A stretch of DNA of 13,655 bases from Chloroflexota bacterium (lineage in GTDB: Bacteria > Chloroflexota > Dehalococcoidia > UBA3495). Within the stretch, counting starts at the first letter, position 1; each line of letters begins with the position of its first letter. Below the pieces are notes generated by a model. That model was given only the letters and a program-made list of their open reading frames with translations. It ran no database searches and had not been told where the DNA came from. The stretch lies in contig JADFNR010000094.1 of NCBI GenBank assembly GCA_022563275.1, forward strand, positions 1 to 13,655, given 5' to 3'. A program made the translations under genes and the position numbers. Shown here in pieces: positions 7,642 through 13,639 of this stretch.

Positions 7642-8970
7642 TCAGTCGATCTGCCGCAAATGGTCGCGCTGGGTAATGCCGGTGTACGAAGTCCGGAAAC
7701 GGCCGCGGCGTTGGAGCTCCGGAACTACCAGGTCCACGAACTCTTCTATGGCGCCAGGGCAGTAGATCGGCGATAGCATGAACCCGTCGCCTCCTACCTC
7801 GTCGAAGAACGCCTCCAGTTGATCGGCGACGCTGGCCGGCGTTCCCACGAATTGAGGAAGCCCTACGCTCTCGCCATGGCGTTGGGCAACCTCCTTGATG
7901 GTCATTGACTCACCGTTATCCTTCAGAGAGATCCTCCGCGAGCGTTGCAGCTCCGGCTCGGTCCTGCTCAGCATCTCATCGTCCGGCGGCAGGGTGGAGA
8001 GATCGAAATTGAGGTGACCCGACAACATCGCCATGCCGCCCTCAAGCGGCACCAGGTTGTTATGTTCTTCCTGTTTCTCCAGCGCCTCCGCCTCACTAGA
8101 TCCGATGATTGGCTGGGCGCCGAACAAGACCGCGCAATGGTCTGGATCACGCCCAAGGTCGGCAACCCGGTCCTTGATCTCCGTATAGTACCTGGCTGCT
8201 CCTTCGGGCCGGGGGTGGATCGCGAAGACCGCATCGGCATATTTCGCCGCGAGATCGATACCCATCGGCGAGGTCCCGGCCTGAATCAAAGCCGGGCCGT
8301 TCTGTGGGGAGCGGACGACGTTCAACGGACCCCTTGAGCTATAGAAACGGCCGACGTGTTCGATCCGGCGGACCTTTGAGGCATCGGCGAAGACCGCGTT
8401 CTGGCGGTCCATCACCACCGCATCTTCGTCCCAACTATTCCATAGCTGCTGGCATACTTCGATGAATTCGTGGGCCTTCTCATAGCGCAGATCGGTGGGC
8501 TCCAGGCCCGCCTGGCCATAGTTGGCTGCCTGGTTCTGATTGAGGGAGGTAACCACGTTCCAGGCTGCCCGTCCACCCGTCAGATGGTCCAGGGTGGCCC
8601 AGAGCCTGGCGGCGTAGAACGGGTGGTGGTAGCTGGTGGAAAACGTGGCGCCGAGACCGATGTGGCTGGTCACCGCCGCGATCATGGTGAGCAGGGGGAT
8701 GGGGTCGTGCTCCGGGACCTGGGTGGCGTACCGCAGCGCGGGGCCTATTGACCCCTTGAAGGAGTCGGAGATGTAGTTGAGGTCGGCGAAGAAAACCATG
8801 TCGAACAGACCTCGCTCACAGACCTGGGCTATATGCTGGTAGAGACCGGGTTTGCGCCAACTATCATCCGCCCAATCGCTGCGGGGATGACGCCACATCG
8901 CCAGGCTGTGATATGTAGGTCCGTGTATCAGGAACTGTGCGAGGTGGAACTTCTTCTTGTGATTTTTCAC
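7642..8970 (-). CDS. NtaA/SnaA/DszA-family FMN-dependent monooxygenase
   Basis: A 442-residue LLM monooxygenase of the NtaA/SnaA/SoxA(DszA)/DmoA group, which uses FMNH2 supplied by a separate reductase to attack C-N or C-S bonds (nitrilotriacetate, dibenzothiophene sulfone, dimethyl sulfide and related compounds). Diagnostic stretches are GLFDMVFFAD (54-63), GLGATFSTSYHHPFYAAR (105-122) and the hallmark LTGGRAAWNVVTS (130-142), followed by the NYG region. It is the usual length. The start is GTG at 8970 with AAGGGG just upstream. It begins 39 bp after the receiver gene stop, so it may belong to a transcript beginning at the kinase. No flavin reductase is in the window. The substrate is not predictable from sequence alone. 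Confidence 0.93.
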   Translation of the reverse strand: MKNHKKKFHLAQFLIHGPTYHSLAMWRHPRSDWADDSWRKPGLYQHIAQVCERGLFDMVFFADLNYISDSFKGSIGPALRYATQVPEHDPIPLLTMIAAVTSHIGLGATFSTSYHHPFYAARLWATLDHLTGGRAAWNVVTSLNQNQAANYGQAGLEPTDLRYEKAHEFIEVCQQLWNSWDEDAVVMDRQNAVFADASKVRRIEHVGRFYSSRGPLNVVRSPQNGPALIQAGTSPMGIDLAAKYADAVFAIHPRPEGAARYYTEIKDRVADLGRDPDHCAVLFGAQPIIGSSEAEALEKQEEHNNLVPLEGGMAMLSGHLNFDLSTLPPDDEMLSRTEPELQRSRRISLKDNGESMTIKEVAQRHGESVGLPQFVGTPASVADQLEAFFDEVGGDGFMLSPIYCPGAIEEFVDLVVPELQRRGRFRTSYTGITQRDHLRQID

Positions 8971-9009
8971 ACGGGTACCCCTTGCGCCAATAGACCGGGT
9001 ATTTAGCGG

Positions 9010-9381
9010 CTATTCAATCGAGGCCAGGGCCTTGTCGGTCCGGGCAGACAGGTCGGGAATATTGAATGGCTTGGTGATGTAATCAAAAACCCCTTGGTTG
9101 AGCCCAGCAGCGATGTCATGCTGCTGGCCCTTGGCGGACAGCATGATTACCGGAATGCTTTTAGTGTTCTTATCTTCTTGCAGTTTCCGGAGGACCTGGA
9201 ATCCGCCCATAACGGGCAACATCACGTCCAATAAGACAAGGTCAGGACGTTCTGATCTGACCATAGCCAGGGCCTGCTCTCCGTCGCCAGCCACCCGGAT
9301 TTCGTGACCTATCTTACTGAGTTGATATTGGAGCAACTTTTGGAGAGACGGTTCGTCTTCCACTACCAATATTTTCGCCAT
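9010..9381 (-). CDS. Stand-alone CheY-like response regulator receiver
   Basis: A 123-residue single receiver domain with no output domain. The acidic pocket Glu8-Asp9 (VVEDE), phospho-acceptor Asp52 in LVLLDVMLP, the switch residue Ser82 and Lys104 (ITKPF) are all present, so it should accept phosphate. It probably acts through protein contacts or as a phosphorelay intermediate rather than by binding DNA. It lies downstream of the interrupted kinase (9556-11502) on the same strand, its natural partner. The ribosome site is weak (AAGGTAACGG, about seven bases ahead of the ATG). It is followed closely by the monooxygenase gene. Confidence 0.93.
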   Translation of the reverse strand: MAKILVVEDEPSLQKLLQYQLSKIGHEIRVAGDGEQALAMVRSERPDLVLLDVMLPVMGGFQVLRKLQEDKNTKSIPVIMLSAKGQQHDIAAGLNQGVFDYITKPFNIPDLSARTDKALASIE

Positions 9382-9555
9382 GAATGAACCGTTACCTTAA
9401 AGATTTTCGACCAATGCTGGGGTGTCTTTCCGTGGATCCCAGGACCACAGCCAAATTATTCTGCCGGTTGCTGGCCGGTAGACTCTCGATGATTAATCAA
9501 TTCGTGATACAGCACATTGGTATCGCCGTCTACAACCAATATGGTGTTTTATTTA
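9382..9555. other. Intergenic gap between kinase remnant and receiver
   Basis: These 174 bp separate the original kinase stop at 9556 from the receiver start. The plus-strand open frame crossing it is a shadow. I see no terminator hairpin, so read-through from the kinase to the receiver is possible. Confidence 0.4.
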
Positions 9556-9744
9556 TCAGGCAGATTCGGATGGAGCCGGAAGGAAATCCGCATCACCGGC
9601 CTGCGGGGACTCTTCAGCCGTACCGCGTTGATCGACCGGAATGGTGAAGATAAACACACTTCCTTTGCCCAGTTCGCTTTCAACCCAGATCCTGCCACCG
9701 TAGTGGTCCACTATCTCTTTGCAGATCGGCAACCCAAGCCCGGT
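9556..9744 (-). pseudogene. Severed C-terminus of the histidine kinase (G2 box onward)
   Basis: Directly beyond the TGA at 9747-9745, in the same reading frame, 62 further codons continue as a textbook end of an HATPase_c domain: [20 protein letters not shown], then [18 protein letters not shown], then a polar tail ending at a TGA at 9558-9556. The expected residue at the stop is the first Gly of GTGLGL, so a single GGA-to-TGA change explains the break. There is no start or ribosome site for separate translation. Without it the kinase lacks half of its ATP lid and the last strands of the domain. Confidence 0.85.
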
Positions 9745-11502
9745 TCATTTATTGACATCTGAAGGTGTGTCTCCGACCTGCTTAAATTTTTTAAATATCT
9801 CGTCCAGGTCTTTGGCTGCTATCCCAACTCCGTTATCGGCGACCCTGATCTCGACGGCGGCGTCACCGCCGGCGCTACCGGCGGCAAATGACTCCTTAAC
9901 AGATACCCCGATCTCACCGCGTTCGGGTGTGAATTTAATGGCGTTGCTAAGGAGATTGGTGAGGACCTGATCGATTTTGTCCTGATCGCACCAGACGTCC
10001 GATAAATCAGAATCCAGGCTCACACTGACGTCAAGATGTTTCTGAATCGCCAGTGACTGGATGCCCGCGACGGCTGAACCTACGATATCGCTCATCGAAT
10101 TCGGCTGGTCATTCCATATCTCCTGACCGGCCTCGTAACGGGCCAGGTCTAGAACATCGTTTATCAGGCGAGTCAAACGGTCGCTTTCGACGTTGATGAT
10201 CGTAAGGAATTGTTTCTGGACCTCTTCGGTGACGCCATCTTCGTCCAACAGGATCTCGGCCGAGCCCTTGATCGCCGTCAGCGGAGTCCTCAATTCGTGG
10301 GAAACAGATGATAGGAAATTATCCTTTAGCTCATCCAATTGCGCCAATTCCGCGTTCTGCGCCGCCAACTCTGCGATCAGGGCCACGCGTTGATTCTCGG
10401 CCCGCTGGCGCGCCGCGGCCATCTGATTGAAGGAATTCGCCAAGGTGCCGATCTCGTCATTGGTTTCGGCGCTCGCCCTCGCGCCAAGGTTTCCTTTGCC
10501 AAGCTCGACCGCCACATTCGTCAACCTCACGATGGGGTTGACTATCTGCCGCGCCACGATCAAAGCTGTCCCTCCACCGACGACGGCGCCCAGGGCGATC
10601 AGTATGAGGACCGCTAACGTGGCGACATCCACCGACGCTTCAGCGCCATCCAGGGCTTCGAAGGTTTCGGCAAGGATTAGCGGCTGAATATCCTCAATCA
10701 CGATCCGGTCGATCTCTTCAAGGTCATCCGCCAGATCAACGAGGAGAATTCGCCGCTGATCAACTTGGTCCATAACCCTGGCGCCCATGACCACTGCATC
10801 GAGAAAGACATCGTCAATCACGCCAACCATTAACTCCTCGCTTAGGGAGAGTCGGCTGGAACGGAACCTAGCTTCAATCTCTTTGAATTCCGTTTGCTCC
10901 TCCCGCACAATCTCGCGAAACCGGGGGTCCGGACTGGCCATGTAGGACTGAATCGCGAGGTAGGCCTTATCGAGACGGATGCCCATATTTAGCACTGCTT
11001 CCAATTTTAATAGGCCGTCAGGAGCATCCCGGTCGATCAAAACTTCCAGTTGTCCACTGAGTATCTGTTCGATATTCGCGACGACTTGATTCAGTCTCGT
11101 TAAGCTGGCTTGAATGCCGTTGGTGATTCCGATGATCTTGCCGCTGATCTCTCCGAATCCTCCATGGATCTCGCCAACCCTGCGGCCGGCTTCCTTTTCT
11201 TCATCGGTCTCGGCCAGCCGGGTGAATTCTTCCAAGGCCCTCTCAAAGTCGATCTTGGTCTCTAAGAAACGCTTGATGTGCCTATCGTCTCGGTCGATGG
11301 AATATTGAATTATCGATTTGCTGCCTTGACCGATGCTTATCTGCATCTCCAGTGCGGATTCTTTCAGAGGCGCCACAACCCTTCCCAGATTCTGCACATC
11401 GCTGTCGATTCGTCTCACCAGCACATACGATAGGGTTGCGCTCACGATCAGGAGGAGGGTCAAAGACCCGAAAAGCAATCCCAGCTTGATCTGGAGGTTC
11501 AT
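9745..11502 (-). CDS. Membrane sensor histidine kinase, truncated by in-frame stop
   Basis: The open frame encodes 585 residues; with the downstream in-frame segment to 9556 it would be 648. Domains: membrane helix at about 7-29; a helical periplasmic domain at about 30-290 resembling the four-helix-bundle sensors of chemoreceptors; a second helix at about 292-317; HAMP at about 318-370; a short coiled coil; HisKA with FLSSVSHELRTPLTAIKGSA (His402); and HATPase_c with the N-box (LLSNAIKF, 517-524) and G1 (DNGVG, 556-560). The F-box-like FKKFKQVGD is present, then the frame stops at TGA just where GTGLGLP should follow. As written the product should be unable to hold ATP properly. AAGG precedes the ATG by nine bases. 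The partner receiver lies downstream and is intact, which suggests a recent mutation or a sequence error. Confidence 0.88.
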   Translation of the reverse strand: MNLQIKLGLLFGSLTLLLIVSATLSYVLVRRIDSDVQNLGRVVAPLKESALEMQISIGQGSKSIIQYSIDRDDRHIKRFLETKIDFERALEEFTRLAETDEEKEAGRRVGEIHGGFGEISGKIIGITNGIQASLTRLNQVVANIEQILSGQLEVLIDRDAPDGLLKLEAVLNMGIRLDKAYLAIQSYMASPDPRFREIVREEQTEFKEIEARFRSSRLSLSEELMVGVIDDVFLDAVVMGARVMDQVDQRRILLVDLADDLEEIDRIVIEDIQPLILAETFEALDGAEASVDVATLAVLILIALGAVVGGGTALIVARQIVNPIVRLTNVAVELGKGNLGARASAETNDEIGTLANSFNQMAAARQRAENQRVALIAELAAQNAELAQLDELKDNFLSSVSHELRTPLTAIKGSAEILLDEDGVTEEVQKQFLTIINVESDRLTRLINDVLDLARYEAGQEIWNDQPNSMSDIVGSAVAGIQSLAIQKHLDVSVSLDSDLSDVWCDQDKIDQVLTNLLSNAIKFTPERGEIGVSVKESFAAGSAGGDAAVEIRVADNGVGIAAKDLDEIFKKFKQVGDTPSDVNK

Positions 11503-11700
11503 CGAAGTTCGCCTTCCCTGCCGCCCAATGGCTGCACGGATCTCGAGAAACCGATGGTTGATTTAGGCCTTAAATTCAACTCGATTACCTGGGTAGACCC
11601 GCCGGAACCTTACTCCGATCTCTTGCCCATTTATCCCATATCGTCCCGGCCGCGGGAAGGTCCGGCCGTTAATTTTCCGTTGAGCGCATGGTAGCAGGTA
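11503..11700. other. Divergent intergenic region, kinase / dodecin
   Basis: About 250 bp separate the divergently transcribed kinase and dodecin genes. The dodecin promoter lies at its right edge. A CGGCCG pair near 11650-11670 can form a small GC hairpin. I found no strong -35/-10 pair for the kinase on the minus strand. Confidence 0.4.
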
Positions 11701-11730
11701 TTGCAATTCCAGATACTTGTTATCTATACT
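11701..11730 (+). promoter_or_regulatory. Sigma70-type promoter of the dodecin gene
   Basis: TTGCAA at 11701-11706 and TATACT at 11725-11730, separated by 18 bases, point at the dodecin gene. The leader would be about 25 nt and contain the GAGGAGG ribosome site at about 11749-11755. Confidence 0.65.
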
Positions 11731-11760
11731 TTGCCTCCCAAACGAAAGAGGAGGAAGGCA

Positions 11761-11994
11761 ATGACCACTGGTAATACATATAAAGTTATCGAGTTGGTGG
11801 GTTCATCTTCAGACGGAGTCCAGGAGGCGATCGATGGCGCAATATCCCGGGCCAGCCAGACGATAAAGAACTTGGACTGGTTCGAGGTCAAGGAAATAAG
11901 GGGCAACATTCAAGAAGGCAGTGTGACCTGGTACCAGGTTAAGGTTGCGATCGGATTTAGGGTTTTAAGCGCCGAGGACCTACGAAAAGAGTGA
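11761..11994 (+). CDS. Dodecin (flavin-binding storage protein)
   Basis: A 77-residue dodecin, a small protein that forms hollow 12-mers binding flavin pairs and buffers free riboflavin/FMN/FAD. The sequence begins TYKVIELVGSSSDGVQEAI (6-24), the standard first strand and helix. It has the flavin-stacking Trp40 in NLDWFEVKEIRG and Gln59 in VTWYQVKVAIGF, the expected ligand residues. The length is slightly above the usual 65-70 because of a short charged tail. GAGGAGG precedes the ATG at 11761; an upstream in-frame extension to 11701 overlaps the promoter and is not used. It is a single-gene unit with its own promoter and terminator. Its position among several flavin-dependent monooxygenases fits flavin housekeeping. 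Confidence 0.95.
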   Translation: MTTGNTYKVIELVGSSSDGVQEAIDGAISRASQTIKNLDWFEVKEIRGNIQEGSVTWYQVKVAIGFRVLSAEDLRKE

Positions 11995-12062
11995 CGCCCA
12001 GGCAGCTTTGAGACACCGCTGAGGTAGAGGTTCTTGGCCGGTCCATGGACTCCGAGTTAAAC

Positions 12063-12093
12063 AAAGGCCCTTGAATTTGGTTCAAGGGCCTTT
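12063..12093 (+). terminator. Rho-independent terminator after dodecin
   Basis: A perfect 13-bp stem, AAAGGCCCTTGAA (12063-12075) with TTCAAGGGCCTTT (12081-12093), has a 5-nt loop. The stem's own T-rich end followed by ATCTTG gives a modest T-tract. The flanking A's and T's make it potentially bidirectional. Confidence 0.8.
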
Positions 12094-12292
12094 ATCTTGC
12101 CTGAATCATAGAACCACGGAATGAAACGGTGTAGGCGCCGAAATCCGAATGCGGCATCCCAGGCATCGGAGGTTTACATAAAGTATGACCGGCGTCATAG
12201 AATCTTACGCGGTTCGCGGCCAAACTTACCTCCAGATGGTCCTTTAGTACCCCGGCTTAACCAAACCACCTCAAGGCTGGCTGGAGAACGAA

Positions 12293-12550
12293 ATGCTGCG
12301 CACGATGGCCTCCGCAAGATCGGCGTTCGTGGCCAAGACCCGCGGCCGAGTGTTCGCCGTGCTGGTGTTGGGGATGTTTGCGATCTCTGCTGTCGTGTTC
12401 GGCGCTCTGCCGACTGGGCCGGATGCGGCGACGGACCAACTGAACAACGCGACTGACGGTCCGATGAAGATTGCGGTCGCGCTGCCTTACGTTGCGTTCG
12501 AAGGGGTCCAGCAGGGCCAGATACATTTCGCGGCGGACCCGCTCTGGTAG
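12293..12550 (+). CDS. Hypothetical single-pass membrane protein
   Basis: An 85-residue frame with GGAG six bases ahead of the ATG and strong G/C third-position bias. A positively charged N-terminus (residues 1-20) is followed by a hydrophobic helix at about 20-40 (FAVLVLGMFAISAVVFGAL), then a polar segment and a C-terminal hydrophobic patch. It looks like a membrane anchor or uncleaved signal with an outside tail of about 45 residues. I recognise no family. The same frame is readable upstream from an ATG at 12185 except for one TAG at 12245, so a longer interrupted gene is possible. A weak terminator-like hairpin follows at 12579. Confidence 0.45.
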   Translation: MLRTMASARSAFVAKTRGRVFAVLVLGMFAISAVVFGALPTGPDAATDQLNNATDGPMKIAVALPYVAFEGVQQGQIHFAADPLW

Positions 12551-12578
12551 CTTCAGCCCGCTGGGTGTAACAAAAAAG

Positions 12579-12600
12579 GCTGGCGATCTGCCGGCATTTT
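12579..12600 (+). terminator. Weak terminator-like hairpin
   Basis: GCTGGC (12579-12584) pairs with GCCGGC (12590-12595), including one G-T pair, around loop GATCT, followed by ATTTT. An A-run precedes it. It would serve the small membrane-protein frame ending at 12550. Confidence 0.4.
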
Positions 12601-12638
12601 GTGTAACGGAGCCGATTAATTCACGCGTACCTGTAACA

Positions 12639-12679
12639 AAATGATGGAGCCGGTGATGGGAATCGAACCCGCGACCTGC
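12639..12679 (-). repeat. 41-bp copy of the tRNA-Thr 3' half (att-like repeat)
   Basis: This stretch is identical, base for base, to 13559-13599. It covers the encoded CCA, the discriminator base, the 3' acceptor strand, the whole T-arm, the variable loop and the first two bases (3' side) of the anticodon stem of the tRNA-Thr gene, plus six downstream bases. Beyond 12679 the match stops abruptly. This is the normal form of the distal attachment-site copy left when a tyrosine-recombinase element integrates into a tRNA gene. It is not a functional tRNA. Confidence 0.85.
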
Positions 12680-12838
12680 CCCAAATGCGGCCACGGGTCC
12701 GGCAGCATCTACCTGGATCAACTGACTGAGGATCCGGCCTGCCAGTTGTGCGGCTGGCGGTCCGGCTCCCGGCCTCCGGTGCCGGTGACACGGGACCCGG
12801 CCTGGCCCCACAGCCGGTTATGGACGCATAAAGATTAG
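12656..12838 (+). CDS. Small zinc-ribbon protein with tRNA-derived 5' end
   Basis: A 60-residue frame with CPKC (Cys8, Cys11) and CQLC (Cys29, Cys32) knuckles separated by 17 residues, the layout of small zinc-ribbon proteins common in Chloroflexota and their phages. Downstream it turns Pro/Arg-rich. Its start region lies inside the antisense of the tRNA-Thr fragment. The ATG at 12656 is preceded by GGAG at 12646-12649, which is the complement of the tRNA's CTCC end; another start at 12641 is possible but lacks a ribosome site. The first eight residues are therefore tRNA-derived, so the gene may have acquired a new N-terminus at an integration junction. A terminator follows at 12927. Confidence 0.5.
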   Translation: MGIEPATCPKCGHGSGSIYLDQLTEDPACQLCGWRSGSRPPVPVTRDPAWPHSRLWTHKD

Positions 12839-12926
12839 GCGGCGGATAAATCGCCGTCGCGGCCGCAGGAAATGCGCGCGAAACTCCCCGCCGGCCGCGC
12901 CGGCGGCAGCTGGTAAATGAACGCTA

Positions 12927-12956
12927 AAACCCCGACGTGTCCGGGCGTCGGGGTTT
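12927..12956 (+). terminator. Rho-independent terminator
   Basis: AAACCCCGACG (12927-12937) pairs with CGTCGGGGTTT (12946-12956) over an 8-nt loop, followed by CTTTTTG. This 11-bp stem plus T-tract is a strong terminator for plus-strand transcripts, including the zinc-ribbon frame. A second GC hairpin (CCGCCGG 12888-12894 with CCGGCGG 12900-12906) stands just upstream without a T-tract. Confidence 0.85.
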
Positions 12957-13271
12957 CTTTTTGCGTGCTAAGTTGCGTCCCGGGGCCGCGCCCGTGGGAT
13001 GGTTATGCGTCAGTCACCAGAATCCATGTTATGTTGTGTGTTAAAACCCCTTGTAAATCAAGAACTATTCTGTTCTCATAAGAAATAGACCCAGCGGTGG
13101 TTGTGGCCCAGGTGGGCCTATCCATGGATAGGCAGCCTGGGGGTCCATCGTCTGGGTCTATTTCTTTGGTCCGTCTTTAGTATAGCCAGTTGTTAAGCGT
13201 TCTTGTCAAGACAAATTGCCAAGAATGTATACAGTTTTCCTACAATTTGTTGATATTGTCAGCGCGAAACA
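12957..13271. other. AT-richer non-coding stretch within the tRNA-bracketed segment
   Basis: No gene is seen in these 315 bases. The stretch contains AGAAC/GTTCT (13061-13065 with 13072-13076), the long rod-like hairpin at 13080-13166, TTGTC/GACAA around 13203-13214, and an 8-bp inverted repeat ACAAATTG (13211-13218) with CAATTTGT (13243-13250). Base composition is visibly more AT-rich than in the flanking genes. Confidence 0.5.
13080..13166. repeat. Long imperfect palindrome / rod-like hairpin
   Basis: Outer arms AAGAAATAGACCCAG (13080-13094) and CTGGGTCTATTTCTT (13152-13166) are perfect 15-bp complements. Inside, after one bulged base, CGGTGG (13095-13100) pairs with CCATCG (13145-13150). 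CCCAGG (13107-13112) pairs with CCTGGG (13136-13141), and the tip is the 16-bp palindrome CCTATCCATGGATAGG (13117-13132). In all about 33 pairs form in 87 nt. It may be a folded RNA, a two-way terminator (a T-rich end follows on each strand) or a miniature inverted-repeat element; no target-site duplication is obvious. Confidence 0.7.
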
Positions 13272-13478
13272 TCAAGACCTCACCGTCTCGACCACTTCCC
13301 CGTTCAGCTGACAGATCACCTTGACCGGCAAAGTCGGCGTTAGGATGTGGCTATCAGGGGTTTCCGGCGCGCTGTCTAATTCCACGTGGCCCGCATCGCA
13401 GATGTACCCCATGCCGTCATAGGTACCAGAGCCGGCCCGCGTGTAGAGGCGCTTCATGACCAATTCACGGCCTTCCAT
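13272..13478 (-). CDS. Hypothetical small protein
   Basis: A 68-residue frame from the ATG at 13478, with a further ATG at 13457 that begins MKRLYTRAGSGTYDGMGYIC and looks more like a natural N-terminus. It has two cysteines, in YICDAGH and VICQLNGE, and a mixed strand-like pattern ending ETVRS. I recognise no family and see no strong ribosome site, although GGAAGG precedes the second ATG at a long distance. It lies inside the tRNA-bracketed segment, downstream of the tRNA terminator, and must have its own promoter. Confidence 0.5.
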   Translation of the reverse strand: MEGRELVMKRLYTRAGSGTYDGMGYICDAGHVELDSAPETPDSHILTPTLPVKVICQLNGEVVETVRS

Positions 13479-13521
13479 CAAAGAGACTTGGATAATCTGT
13501 GGGTGTAGGCGTCAAATGAAA

Positions 13522-13546
13522 AGCCCGGATATTAAAAATCCGGGCT
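13522..13546 (-). terminator. Terminator of the tRNA-Thr transcript
   Basis: AGCCCGGAT (13522-13530) and ATCCGGGCT (13538-13546) form a 9-bp stem with a 7-nt AT loop. On the minus strand it is followed by TTTTC, about 19 bases past the tRNA 3' end. Confidence 0.75.
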
Positions 13547-13558
13547 GTATTCGTGCCT

Positions 13559-13599
13559 AAATGATGGAGCCGGTGATGGGAATCGAACCCGCGACCTGC
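13559..13599 (-). repeat. 41-bp direct repeat, copy within the intact tRNA-Thr
   Basis: This is the partner of the repeat at 12639-12679, in the same orientation and 920 bp away. As this copy belongs to the complete tRNA gene, it would be the proximal attachment site. Confidence 0.85.
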
Positions 13600-13639
13600 T
13601 GTTTACGAAACAGCTGCTCTGCCACTGAGCTACACCGGC
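13565..13639 (-). tRNA. tRNA-Thr (anticodon CGT)
   Basis: A full cloverleaf of 75 nt with encoded CCA. The acceptor GCCGGTG/CACCGGC, D-arm GCTC-AGTGGCA-GAGC, anticodon stem GCTGT/ACAGC with loop TTCGTAA (anticodon CGT at 13607-13605, reading ACG) and T-loop TTCGATT are all clear. The T-stem GCGGG/CCCAT contains a C50-A64 mismatch next to a G-U pair. The discriminator base is T. The promoter lies beyond the window edge. Confidence 0.95.

Noticed and set aside
7632..7643. Perfect palindrome GACCGGCCGGTC at the end of the NtaA-like gene
   Set aside because: It overlaps the stop codon, has no T-tract and is short and GC-rich enough to be chance.
9745..9747. UGA recoding (Gly or selenocysteine) to explain the kinase stop
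   Set aside because: Other genes in the window terminate at TGA, and Gly, not Cys/Sec, is expected at this position, so a nonsense mutation or sequence error is simpler.
12121..12456. 111-codon plus-strand frame after dodecin
   Set aside because: Arg/Cys-rich, poor ribosome site, and overlaps the better-supported membrane-protein frame at 12293.
12257..12811. 184-codon minus-strand frame crossing the tRNA fragment
   Set aside because: Contains a typical spurious translation of tRNA sequence (GRGFDSHH) and is antisense to better candidates.
13203..13233. TTGTCA ... TATACA promoter-like pair on the plus strand
   Set aside because: The 19-bp spacing is long and no plus-strand gene follows; the neighbouring gene runs the other way.
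12639..13599. CRISPR array
   Set aside because: Only two copies of the repeat, 920 bp apart, and the repeat is clearly tRNA sequence.
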